Assembly: GCF_016808095.1 (NCBI RefSeq)
Contig: NC_068973.1
Span: 16,736,501 to 16,800,500 of the forward strand
Length of the DNA stretch: 64,000 bases
Origin: Vigna angularis
Lineage: Eukaryota > Streptophyta > Magnoliopsida > Fabales > Fabaceae
Direction: 5' to 3'
In this document: one piece after another, positions 23,172 to 34,744 of the stretch
Layout: every line of letters begins with the position of its first letter
Numbering within the stretch: position 1 is the stretch's first letter
Made by a program: the position numbers and the translations under genes
Notes under the pieces: generated by a model
Told to the model about the DNA's origin: nothing
Seen by the model: only the letters and a program-made list of their open reading frames with translations
Databases searched by the model: none

Positions 23172-24406
23172 ATGACATCTTCTTCAGGCAAAAGGATTAA
23201 AACCCTTGGTTCAAAAGAAAAGGGAACAAAGAGGAAGGAGAGGGAGCAGTTTCACTCAGGCAAGTACAGAACCCCTACTCATGAAAGATACTTCCCACAA
23301 GTGGAGGGAAGAAAATTGCTAATGGAAAGGAAGGTGGCCTCCATACCAACTCTAGCTCCCCAATTTGGAAGGAAGCTAAACAATAGAGATTGGGCCCACC
23401 TAGCAGTATACCCCTCTCCCGCCAATGTTGACGTAGTTAAAGAGTTTTACACAAATGTCAAAGCATTGGGGGGAGAAGAAGAGACGCACTTCAGCTATGT
23501 GAAGGGAAAGAGGGTTATTTTTTATGCTGATGCTATTAACTGCTTCCTTGGTATAGAGTGGGAGGGGGAGCAATGTCAGTTTGCCTCATCCATGCTAGAA
23601 GGGGTGGATTATGAGGATGTGGAGCAGACCTTATGTATGCCTAGAGGGCATTTTTAGATGGGGCACCCATCCACATTACTAGACCTCATCTGACACCTCT
23701 AGCGAAGTATTGGATGGCATTTTCTCATGCCAACATCCAGCCCTGCTCTCATGTTTTTGACATCACTATTCCTAGGGCTATCCTCCTCTAATGTATTCTC
23801 AAGGGCCTTAATATTGACAAAGGCCAGGTCATAGCTGATGAGATCCAGAGCTGTGCCCATGGTGCAACCAACAAGGCACCCCTGGGACATCCTTCATTGA
23901 TTACCTACCTTTGTGAAGCCGCAGGCGTTGATGTTTCTAGGCCACCACTAGAGCGTCCAAGAAAGGAGCTGAACGCAGCTTACTTTACTCATTACTGTGC
24001 AGTGGATGAGCCAGGCCATCCAGAGCCACCACACAACAGCCTAGGGCACATAGGAGGGTGCCACCACCAACTCAGGAGCCGGTTCATGAGGTCGCTCTTT
24101 TCTAGATGCGGGACATGTACTACTCTCTGCTGGAAGCTAGGATGGCTGTTGTATACAGGGGGCAAGCAGGCGTTGCTTAGGACACTGACATCTGCATTCC
24201 CTTAGAGACAGTTCATGTCTCATGATGAATTTGCAGCTTATGTGGCATGGCCCGCTGACCCAGCACAGGAGGGTAATAGAGCTGAGCTTCAGCCATGGAT
24301 GCTGATGATGATGATTCTGATGAGGAGTGATGATTTGTATCTGGCACCTACTGAAGGGTGTCATCTTTGTTATGACCAAGATTTATTTGTATCTGGCACC
24401 TACTGA
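23172..24406 (+). pseudogene. Athila env-like (putative plant transposon protein) frame, decayed
   Basis: ATG at 23172 opens a frame with a basic N-terminus and the conserved block LAPQFGRKLNNRDWAHLAVY, VDVVKEFYTN, VKGKRVIFYADAINCFLGI, typical of the third ORF of Athila-group elements (often labelled envelope-like or plant transposon protein; true envelope function is unproven). The frame stops at 23657, but related sequence continues through frameshifts and stops: LTPLAKYWMAFSHANIQPCSH, GQVIADEIQSCA, APLGHPSLITYLCEAAGVD, FTHYC up to about 24000. The remainder is poorly conserved. An acceptor-like site right before the ATG suggests expression from a spliced RNA. Confidence 0.75.
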
Positions 24407-25640
24407 AGCTGTATTTTGTTTCTGTTTTATTAGTTTTCTTTTGAATTATTTGTTTTGTTATTGTACTTTGCTTGGATAAATTACATTGCTTTGGTCCAAC
24501 TATTGTGTTTTGTGATAAGTATTGCTTTGTGATGCTCTGGTGTGTTGATTGATGTTGAGATGATGCATGATGTGATAATATACAGGTGATGGCTCAAAAA
24601 GTATAAAACAGGTGCTTGAGGTAAAAATTTGATTGAGATATTGCGCAGGATGTTTTTCTGAATTCTGGGACTTGAGAGTTTACCTATGTGAGTGTTGGGC
24701 TTCACAGTTTTTGTGAATAATTGATATTACTTTGGAAGCATGAATAATTTTGCCCAAATTTTTTCTGATTAAACTACTTGCTTTCAGGCTTCATATGATC
24801 AAGGCCATCTTTTGTTATCCCTTATTTTTCTAGCCTTCACATGAAATTTTCCATTGAAAAGAAAACAATTTGTCTTAACCTTTGAACCTTGAGCCTAATG
24901 CATGTTTTGAAAACCCTTTGTGAAAATCTTTACCTTGAGTTAAGTTGAGAACATTTGATGAGGTATTGATAAAGGTTCAAGTTTGGGGTTATTGGGAAAA
25001 TAAAAAAGAAAAAGCATTGAGCTAAGTAGTAAGTACTTGGAAAGCAAAAGCAAAAGAAAAAGAAAAAGAAAGATGAAAAGAAAAGAAAAGCTCAATGCAA
25101 GGGAAAGCTGGGAAAAAGAAAGAGAGTGTACTTGAATGAGGAAATCATAAATGTCTCTCTTAACTCAAGGATTTTGCTGACCAGAAAAACCAATTTCCTT
25201 CTTAGCCCAGCCAAGTTACAAGCCATGAAAAGCCCTTGTGATGACAACTTGCTTGTGAGTATGTTTGATTGTGGTTAAATGAAAGACAAAGTTAATTTGT
25301 GTGACATTGTGATAACATAGTGAAAAAGACATCGACACCTCACTATACACCTTTTAGTTGAGTGATACACTTTTGTGTGCTTGAGTGAAACACTTTCCTT
25401 GGTGAGGAGTAGTTCTTTGAATTTCTGATTACATCTTTGCTTGGTTGATTGATCATTCTTAAGGATAGCATCTGCTGAACATCACATTGATTTTGTTGGA
25501 TTAAGGCATCTGCACATCTTGACTGACATCTTTATGCTGAGTTGATAAAAGTGATTTCTTGTCTAGAAGAAAACATTTTTGAAAAATGTTGAGTCATTGT
25601 TGGATTATTTTGAGGAGAAGCAAAGTTCTAAGTTTGGGGT
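24407..25640 (+). other. 3' untranslated region of the Athila-type element
   Basis: Non-coding. Purine-rich runs at about 25000-25130 (aaaagcaaaagaaaaag type) and the polypurine tract at 25629-25640 abut the right LTR. Confidence 0.6.
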
Positions 25641-26661
25641 TGTGATAACGGTTGAAAATACCGTTATCTGTGATGTAATTTTAATACCAAATACACCCTT
25701 TTCTACTTAGAAACTTGCTTGGAATCATGTTTTTATGTTAAGTTGTGTGAATAAGGGAGTTGAATTTGATGATTTTATGACTAATTCCCTTTGTTTTGAT
25801 AGAAAATGAGTTAATATGGAAAGCAGGGATAAAGTGCTAAAAAGATAAAGCTCAAAATGGTCCAGAAAAAGCACCAGAAGGAAAGAGGCTCGAGGTTGGG
25901 CGCCGTTTTTTAGGCTTAAGCGTAGGAAGTGCCGCTCACCGCCCGGGCGCCCCTTTTGGGGTGCCTGAGCGCCGGATGTAGAAGGCTTGGGCGTACTCTG
26001 GAAGGCTTAAGCGTAGGAAGTGTCGCTCACTCTGGAAGGCTTAAGGATGTAGAAAGCTTGGGCGACCTCTACGAAGCTTGAGCGTGGAAGACCACCGCTC
26101 GCCGCCCGGGCGCCCTAAGTGGGGCGCTTGAGCGCCGGCGACTCAGGCTTGGGCTTTGTTTTTGTCCTTCTTCTGTTCCATTTAAAGCACCCAAGCATCC
26201 TAGGTTTGGTATCTCTGGCTGGAGCAACACAACAGCACACTCTTATACTCTCTCAAGGCGGATCTGGAGGCGGGAACTTCCTCTTCTACTTTTAGGGTTT
26301 CACTATCTCATGCTTTTCCATTATTCATCTAGTTTCTCCATGTCTATGGGGAACTAAACTCTACTTGTTGTTGGGGGATGATGTAACCTTGTGAACTCTC
26401 ATGTATTTGAATTGATTATTAATTTATATGTTTTTTCATTAATTTTTAGGGAATTCATCTGTTTCAATGCTTGCTCTATTTAACTCATTTAGTAGCATGA
26501 TTTATGAATTGCATGAGTGGTTGGAGGTTCCTTACAATTCAGGTTCTTGTTGAATTCTCCCAAGGATAATATTTCTCAGCGATGAGGGTGTGAGTACTTG
26601 GTCGTCTTAAGCTCTTGATCTTCAAACCTAATTTTTTAGGAACGCTACGAATTGCACGAAC
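25641..26661 (+). repeat. Right LTR of the Athila-type element, 3' truncated
   Basis: Starts tgtgataacgg directly after the PPT. It differs from the left LTR by substitutions and by a rearranged GC-rich patch at 25900-26110, in which an aggcttaagcgtaggaagtg segment is duplicated. Similarity ends within aattgcacgaa, where AT-rich DNA takes over. Confidence 0.8.
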
Positions 26662-27060
26662 TAATTTTAAATAAAATAAAATTAATTTATAAATAATTAA
26701 GTAATAATTTTAAAATAATTAAATAATATTTATATATTAATTTAAAATAAAAAAAATAAAAGAACTAAAAACTAAAAAAAAATGCAACGGATGTCGCCAC
26801 ATCGATGTGGCACATCCATTTTAATATATTTATAAAAAATATTTTAATTATTATTTAAATAATAATACATAAATTAAATTAATAATTATTATTTTATTAA
26901 ATAAAATAAAATTAATTTATAAGTAATTAAATAATAATTTTTAAAAAATTAAATAATATTTATATATTAATTTAAAATACAATAAATTAAAAAACTAAAA
27001 ATTAAAGAAAAAAAAGAAATTCAATGGATGTAGCACATCTGTTGAAGAATTTTTTCTTCA
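26662..27060. repeat. AT-rich direct repeat pair with hairpin words
   Basis: A block of about 130-160 bp starting aaataaaataaaattaattt occurs at 26664-26820 and again at about 26900-27040. Each copy ends in a related word (caacggatgtcgcc...gtggcacatcc; caatggatgtagcacatctg) with partial dyad symmetry. The family is unknown to me. Confidence 0.65.
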
Positions 27061-28823
27061 ACGGATGTTGATATCTCATTGAAAAAAAAAGGTGGGGTGT
27101 AGGATATTTTAAAATATAAAAGATAATTTTGGAATTTTAAAAAAATGTGGTGGTGCATGGAGCAAAGTGGGGGATGGTGGAGGGAGTAACCCTCTTGGGT
27201 TGGTTGTTTACATATGGGTTGATTTTTGGTTTGGGCTTGCGTTAAAATGAAGCTACCATTTTGAGCTATTGGGTTTAATGAAACGCAGCGTTTCATGCTG
27301 CTGCATTGAAGGGAAGCTGAGCACCGGCAAAGGAGCTCAATCATTTGGGATTTTCCCCAATTCCCTAACCCAGTAACTAGGGTTCATGAGAAGAGAATCG
27401 GAGTAGAACTAATAGAGGTTCACGACCCAAAATGAAGTTGGCCTAGAAACTAATCAGCCAGGAGGATGACTGGTCTGATGAAGCGTGCTGAGCTGGAACA
27501 GTTGAAGAGCAAAGCAGGTCGTGGTCAGAGTTAGTTGAAGGAGTTGATTCGATATGCTTCTACCGTTATTCGGTTCTTCCCCTTTCCCCTATTTCTTTGA
27601 TTTTCTTTCTTTTTTCTGTTTGGATTTTCCCTTTAAAAAGGGAAGTTTTGTAATGAACAAAGTGTGCATTGGGTGACAGACAGTGCACGGCCGTGGGTGA
27701 CAGACGCTACCTAGCTTAGGGTTTTCATTTTCGTCTAGTTTCATTCTCGTAGTGTAGATTCTGATACTCTTGGACTGTTGATCGAGCAATCACGGTGGTG
27801 ACAACCCGTGATCTTCTCAGCTTTGCTTCCATGGTGTTTTCTATTGTAATTTTCATTCCTCTTTTAATAAAATTTTAATTTTTGTTGATTCTTGGATTGC
27901 GATTTATGTTCTCTGTCTTTAGTTGTTTTCTTTTGATGTTTAGTTGCCTTTAGGTTTAACTTTCATTGTTATTTCGTTTTGTTGCATTTGATATTTAGTC
28001 GTTGCAGTATAGGTTGAACTTTTAGATTCTGAATTTTGAGTTGAGTTTTGGTTCGAATTCTGGATTTTACCTTCTAATATTGAACTTTATTTTCCATTGT
28101 CTTGATTTCTGTTGATTGAGATTAGCTTTATGCATTTGATTTTTCTTAGTTTAGCATTTATCTTTGTTTTTACATTTAGATTTAGATGTTTACTTCAATT
28201 TCAGATCATACACGTTGCTTTTACCATCATTGCATTAGTTTGGTTCTTTTAGTCCAGATTACATTAGTTATAGTAATATAGTATAGATATCATGCATTGT
28301 TTTCTTTTCCTTTATTCATTAGTTTACTTAGGTATTAGTTTTCCTTAACCATACATCAATAATTAGTTTCTTTCTTTTAGATTTTATTAATTTTTCTTTT
28401 CCCCGCCTAGTTTTACATTTTTAGTATATAAATAATTAGGCTATAATTTTACAATTCTATACTTAATAAGTATCAAGTCTTTGGATTGATACCCTAGGTT
28501 GCCCCTATATTACATTAGGAATTTAAGTTTGTTGACTTTTGTACGACCAAAAGCTCTTTCAACACTGTGGGGGCGTTACAACATTACGTCTTCCACCAAA
28601 GATGCATCCACATTATCCATCATCTGCTCATACCATTAATGTAATCATCGCAAAAGAACCAAACAAACACACAGAGATGCATCATCGTCTAAAAGAACTA
28701 AAGATATCTAAAAGAACTAAAGATAATCACTAGACGACCAAGAATAAAATTCTACTGCATTACCGCCTTCCACCAGAGATGCATCCACACCTATCTTTCA
28801 TCTGCTCACACCAATAAGGTGAT
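27061..28823. other. Intergenic sequence, no gene recognised
   Basis: Only short chance open frames. Two imperfect copies of cttccacca(a/g)agatgcatcc...catctgctca(t/c) lie at 28589-28640 and 28769-28810. T-rich DNA fills 27840-28440. Confidence 0.5.
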
Positions 28824-29720
28824 TGATGGAAGAGTGGCTCCTAAAAGTGACCGAAGGTGCGATGCGTACTCCTTGAAGCTCCCTCCGACGAATAAAGATG
28901 CAGCGAAATGATGAGGAACACGAGATCGAGGAATGACTCGAATGAAATCTAAGGAAAACTGAGAACGAACACAACAAAACCCTAGACCGAGGTTTAATCG
29001 ATGGAAAACCTTAGAAACACGAAGGAAACCCTAGAACGGTGAGGAATCACTAAATTGACCGATTAATTGGTGGAAATGGTGTTTTAAACCGTGGAAAGGA
29101 AAGAACGAAGGTTGGAAAGGTGTTTAATCGGTCAAAACTCAAAGAAAATGAAGAAAGATGAAGGAAAACCTAGGGAAGGCCATAGAACGAAGCACTGTTT
29201 GTTGAAGATGATGTACTGTGGACGAAATGGCTGAAACGAGGAAGAAATGGAAGGAGAAAATGTAGATTTGTGAAGAAGATAACCTGATTTGGAGTGTGGA
29301 GAAGCGAGAAGAGGCTTGAGCGAAATGAAGCCTCGAGAGAATGAAGACGTGGATGTTGATGATGCGGATTTGAGAGAAAGATGTGGCTGATGAAGTGTCG
29401 CCACACATATGAAGGGAAATTAATGAAGGAGAGCGCCCTGGAGGAAAGCAATTAATGGAAGCACAGTGAAAAACTAATGGAAAATGAGAAATGGAGGTGT
29501 GTGCACGGAAGGTGGCTAGAGGGAGTCTTAGGACTCTCTAGCCTGACTTTCAAGGAGAATTATTCTGGTTTCAGAAATATAATTCTCATTCATCTCAAAA
29601 GTTCCATTACAAAGAGAGGAGTTGGGTATTTATAGTAACTCATGTTCCTTGCAAGCTAATATACGTATACAATAAAATGTAAAAATACTAAAAGAGAACA
29701 CTGAAAGCAGGATTCCATCA
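28824..29720 (-). repeat. 3' LTR of the 28.8-38.0 kb element
   Basis: 897 bp, TG...CA. A minus-strand TATA-like CTATAAATACCC lies near 29630. The short open frames within it also occur in the partner LTR and are not genes. Confidence 0.88.
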
Positions 29721-29734
29721 ATATCCTCCCTCTT
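29721..29734 (-). other. Polypurine tract of the 28.8-38.0 kb element
   Basis: Minus strand reads aagagggaggatat immediately before the 3' LTR. Confidence 0.7.
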
Positions 29735-29820
29735 AAAAAAAGATTTGTCCTCAAATCTGGCAATCGCCTTATAAAAAAAACTCCACACAGTCTTAGGAGC
29801 ATGGCCATCTTGGAGTGGCC

Positions 29821-30931
29821 TTATTCTTGTAGGTCTATTTTTCTTCCTCTTGGATCAAACACAAATTTGCAATACACAACAAATATATTTTCAATTAATA
29901 TTGATCCAAGAAAGAAATTTTCTATAAAAACAAAGAAATAAGGACTTCTAATATTTTGTTTTGTAGTCTTTTGAATTTTTAGAAGTCCAAATTCATTTTT
30001 GTCTTCAGTTATTTGTTTTCTTAAAGATAACAATAACTCAAGATTTGAATTGCCATTTGAAGAGGTATGCATAGAATATGGAATAACAATTTGTTTAAAA
30101 GAGAATTTAATAGTTGAAGAATAAACAATTATTGGAAAAGAAGTAAAGAATTGGAAACCTTCCCTTTTAGGTTCCATAATCTTTGAAAGAATAGGATTTG
30201 CCATTAGCAATTTCTCCTTTTCTTTCTTCTCCCATTCTTGCTCTTCTCTCTTCTTTTCTTCTCTTTTCTTATCCTCTTCTCTTCTCTCTTTTTTTTTCCT
30301 CCTCTTCTCTTCTCTCTTCTTTTCTTTCTTCCTATTCTCTTCTCTCTCCTTCTTTTCTTCTTTCTTCTTCTTTTCTTCTCTCTTCCTCTTCTCTTTTATT
30401 TTTTTCTTCTCTCTCTCTCTGTTCTTCTTCTCTCCTTTCTTCCTCTTCTTTTCTCTCAATCTCTCTTTCTCTTTTCTTATCCTTGATCTCTTTAAGTCTT
30501 GCCCCAAATTCTAGTTCTATACGAAGAAACCCATGATCATTTAGACTCTCAAGAAATATTTTTCCATCTTCAATGCAATCTCTAATTAATTCTAGGTTTC
30601 TTTTAATGCTTGAAGGCACAAACTTTCTTCTCATGCAAGCTTTTAAATCATGCCAATCACTAATGGGAGACTTTCTACCTTTCCTAACATGATATTGTCT
30701 TTCATCCCACCACTCTCTTGCATGCTCTTCTAACTTAGAGAGATATATGCTAAGAACATAAGATTCACTCTCTCTATAAAACCAAGGATTTATTTTATCA
30801 ATTTCTTTTTCCCAAGCTAGGTATGTTAATGCACCTATGACTTTACCAAATAATAGAAGATTCCTAGCTTGATTAAACATTTCATCACAATTTTCTATCC
30901 AAGATGACCTAGAAGACCTATATGAAGACAT
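29821..30931 (-). pseudogene. Gag-like protein with long Glu/Lys/Arg tract
   Basis: Minus-strand frame from ATG at 30931: residues 1-150 resemble a retrotransposon gag domain (ALTYLAWEKEIDKINPWF, YVLSIYLSKLEEHAREWWDERQ, ISDWHDLKACMRRKFVP). It then enters a homopurine-coded E/K/R tract and stops at 30332. A second frame, offset, continues from 30507 to 29821 through the same tract into a C-terminal region (EGFQFFTSFPIIVYSS...VVYCKFVFDPRG). The purine tract is stop-free in several frames, so an indel there probably split one original protein. No zinc knuckle is visible. Confidence 0.7.
30225..30490. repeat. Homopurine/homopyrimidine tract of about 265 bp
   Basis: Almost uninterrupted C/T on the + strand (ctcttctctcttcttttctt type), A/G on the minus strand, within the gag-like gene. 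Confidence 0.9.
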
Positions 30932-33898
30932 CTTTGTTTTTAAAAGTTTTCTTAATCTAAAGGGTTCAAAGCTTCCACTTAGACAAGTCTCAGGTAAGAG
31001 AGTTGAGTCATAAAGACTACTTAAATACCAAATCTTTCCTTGCTAGAAATGTCTTATATTACTAACTATTTGCCCCTTAAACTAAATCACCTTTAGAAAC
31101 AAAGTACAAGACTCAAACAAACAAACACAATTAAAGACAATTACAGCGGACTCTAATGACCCCTACGTGAAACACAAATCAAATCAATATTAAAGTTTAC
31201 TCCTATGGTGAGGCTCGTAGCTTTGGCTAACAAGACACACTCACCTGTCTAGCTATGCTAAATTTAAAGCAATATTAAAGTTGCCAAGAGAGTTGAAAGA
31301 GCACCAAGGACTCTTCCAAATACTTGGACTTTTTAAAAGGCCTTTTACAAAAACAAAGCTAAAGCTAACAGTAGGCTAACACAAGCACATTACAAGTTAG
31401 ATTGACAAATCAAATTCAAAGAAAATAAAACAAAAGCTATGCTACTGGTCTTGTTCTTGGATGTTATGGGCACTGTCCACTGCTGCAAGGCTTCACTTGA
31501 TCAAAATGTGGCCTTCAACTATCTCTCTCAGCCTAATCAAATGATTGCTTCTAGTTGTTAGTGCTTTGAACCAAATCAGGAACCTCCTTGCATTCTACAC
31601 TACCCTGCATCAACATATATATCAGTACATTTCAACTTTGATTCTTGGCAACAAAAGAGATCAAATCACATTCTAATTCAAACTCTTTCTACCCTTATGT
31701 TTCTAATATTTCAGCTTTCAAACAACTATTACAGTATCCAATTTCTTATCTGAAATGACTCAAAGAGACAATTTGCTCACTATAATTCTGCTAAACTATC
31801 AAAAACACTAAACCAACACAGATATATCACGAAAACTACACAACAAAATGAAGAGACTCCGTATTCAGGTTGGTGTAGTTTATGCAGGTAGCAAACCCCC
31901 TTTTTCTTCACTTTAGGTAGGTACTCTTGTGTTAGACTTCCCACACTTACAAACTGCTTTTGAACAGCTTCACTCCCTGTAAATGTCAATCAGAACAAAA
32001 ACTGCACAACTAAATAGTCAGCACATTTCAGATTCAAAATTGGAGTTATTTCAGCACTTGAAACTACAACTCACTCTCAACAAGAATATTTGGCTTTCAG
32101 ATGTAGCCACACAAAGCTCACAAAATTCAAGACTATTTTTGAAAGCTTAAAACACTCAAAATGAAAAGGTTTGGAAAGGAGATTCTCCCTTGGCAGTTCA
32201 AGGCTGGAGAATCTGTCAGACCACCAGAGTGTAACAGCTTCTCAATAAAGAAATGGCTAAGCTAAGGCAAAGCGAGGATAGAACAGGACAACCATAAACA
32301 ATGTAAGCACCAGATGACAGTAGAGCAGACAAACTCTAGATCGGATTATAAAAATCATTAAAAGCTCAATTATGAACAACATATCAGAGTTCACATGTGA
32401 TGGACAAAACCAGAGTTAGTAATCAAGACAAGTAAGAAACAAGGCAATTTAATAAAGGAAAGCACAACAAATAGATCCTAAGGAATAGAACTAGAACAGA
32501 TTAGTAAAGCAAGAAAAAGGACTTAAGTTGAACCAATACTGAACATATTTGATTTATAAATTGGCATACCATACTGTTTGACATTGTGCCTCAGAGAAAC
32601 TTGTTTATTTTTCATATTTGATGTTCTAAATTAGAGGCAGCTATTGTGAATTGCACTAAGTCCTTCAGCTTTTTTTTTTTATAACTTGTAACAGTAGGAT
32701 TCATCCTTAATTGCTTCAAATGTTATTGACTTACAACTCTTGCTACAATCCACAATAGACTAATATCAATGTAGTTTACAAATCAGCACTTTACTTGCAT
32801 CAGATTAATGGTTCAACTTAATAAAAAGAAACACACAAAATTGGTTTCATTGATAACTTTTGACTCTAGCATCAATTTCACTCTTAACCAAAACTATAGA
32901 AATTGAACTTGAATAACAAAACAACAAACACAAATGACTCTTGAATATGATTGAACTAGAAGCTTAGCAATGAACTAATACCAAGCAGAACAGACACACA
33001 CTCAAAACATTAACACAGACTTCAAAGAAAAACTCGTTCGGTGTAGCTGGCCAAATCACAATTCTGCTGATTAACAATGTGCAACCAAGCTAGGGTAAAC
33101 CCTTCATTGCTCATTTGGTATGCATTTGCTACTTACAAGGCAGAACGTAAATTCAAATGTTCCAGATTCTAGTTATACTGAATTGAAACTGCATCTAATT
33201 ATGCAAAGTGAAACAGATTCAAATAGCAATGCAGCTTATAACCTCTGCCACTGAAATCTACCACCAAGCTCATTCAACCGAATGTCATAGCTTGTATTGA
33301 TGAATAGAATTTACTCAGTGCAGTTTCAAAGACTTGTTCTGGAATTAAAACTGAATCAATGCTTAGAATGACAATACACAAATTCAAATCAGCATTGATA
33401 CATCCTTGGCAATCTGTCATCGAAGCTCATTCAACAATTTCATAGCTTCTTTTGATGTACAAAATTTACACCAAAGCATACTTCAATTTTGACTCACGAA
33501 TTGAATGACAAGAAAAGCAAAGCACTGATTAAAAGAAAACAATGCACATGACATAGAAACATAACAGAAATGAGTTCTCAAATAAAAGACTTAAACAAAT
33601 TGGATTCACCGAATTAAAATGCAATAAGACTCAATATAATGACTCAAAGCACAAAACAATCAAACAAATGCACAAAATCACAATATAGAACAAAAACAAG
33701 ATGAATCAACATAGGACATATCGAAACAACGCAAGCCAGTTAAACACATGTATTGAACAACGTGGAAGTGAAGAAAATTCAACACGACTCATAATCAAAT
33801 GAACGAAACATGACTCAAACAAGACCGAATCAAGAAAAACAAAACTCAAATAATGAACGAAACAGAAACGCGATACTTACCTTAGACGTGTGGACGAA
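30932..33898 (-). other. Long leader of the 28.8-38.0 kb element
   Basis: About 3 kb between PBS and gag-like ATG with no domain in any frame. A-rich on the + strand. It may contain an intron or be the eroded remains of coding DNA. Confidence 0.55.
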
Positions 33899-33915
33899 AC
33901 CGAGCTCTGGTGCCA
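33899..33915 (-). other. Primer-binding site of the 28.8-38.0 kb element
   Basis: Minus strand tggcaccagagctcggt, two bases inside the 5' LTR. tRNA not assigned. Confidence 0.65.
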
Positions 33916-34744
33916 ACTGATGGAAGAGTGGCTCTGAGAAGTGACCGAAGGCGCGATGCGGACTCCTCGAAGCTCCCTCCGACGAGTAAAGACGCAGCGG
34001 AATGATGAGGAACACGAGATCGAGGAATGACTCGAATGAAATCTAAGGAAAACTGAGAGCGAACACAACAAAACCCTAGACCGAGGTTTAATCGATGGAA
34101 AACCTTATAAACACGAAGGAAACCCTAGAACAGTGAGGAATCATTAAACTGACTGATTAATCGGTGGAAATGGTGTTTTAAACAGTGGAAAGGAAAGAAC
34201 GAAGGTTGGAGAGATGTTTAATCGGTCAAAACTCAAAGAAAATGAAGAAAGATGAAGGAAAACCTAGGGAAGGCCATAGAACGAAGCACTGTTCGGTGAA
34301 GATGATGTACTGTGGACGAAATGGCTGAAACGAGGAAGAAGTGGAAGGCGAAAATGTATATATGTGAAGAAGATAACCTGATTTGGAGTGTGGAGAAGCG
34401 AGAAGAGGCTAGAGCGAAATGACGCCTCGAGAGAATGAAGACGTGGATGTTGATGATGCGGATTTGAGAGAAAGATGTGGCTGATGAAGTGTCGCCACAC
34501 ATATGAAGGGAAATTAATGAAGGAGAGCGCCCTGGAGGAAAGCAATTAATGGAAGCACAATGAAAAGCTAATGGAAAATGAGAAATGGAGGTGTGTGCAC
34601 GGAAGGTGGCTAGAGGGAGTCTTAGGACTCTCTAGCTGACTTTCAAGGAAAATTATTTTGGTTTCAAAAATATAATTCTCATTCATCTCAAAAGTTCCAT
34701 TACAAAGAGATGAGCTGGGTATTTATAGTAACCCATGCTCCTTG

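Larger units (their letters stand above)
19141..26661 (+). mobile_element. Athila-type Ty3/gypsy element, internally deleted and 3' truncated
   Basis: The left LTR (about 19141-20493) is followed by a TGGCGCCGTT-type primer-binding site. Then come an Athila-like gag, a piece of integrase tail, the Athila hallmark aagcgcttgttgggaggcaa (twice), an env-like frame, a polypurine tract (aagtttggggt) and a right LTR from 25641. Reverse transcriptase, RNase H and most of integrase are missing. The right LTR loses similarity to the left at about 26661, so about 370 bp of it and any target duplication are gone. A dead copy, but its structural landmarks are clear. Confidence 0.88.

Noticed and set aside
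29132..29451. Three overlapping minus-strand frames (about 90 codons)
   Set aside because: The same frames recur at 34233-34545 because both are LTR copies; no domain.
30198..30536. 112-codon Leu/Ser/Phe-rich plus-strand frame resembling a membrane protein
   Set aside because: It is the complement of the homopurine tract in the gag-like gene; the hydrophobic appearance is an artefact of CTT/TCT/TTC codons.
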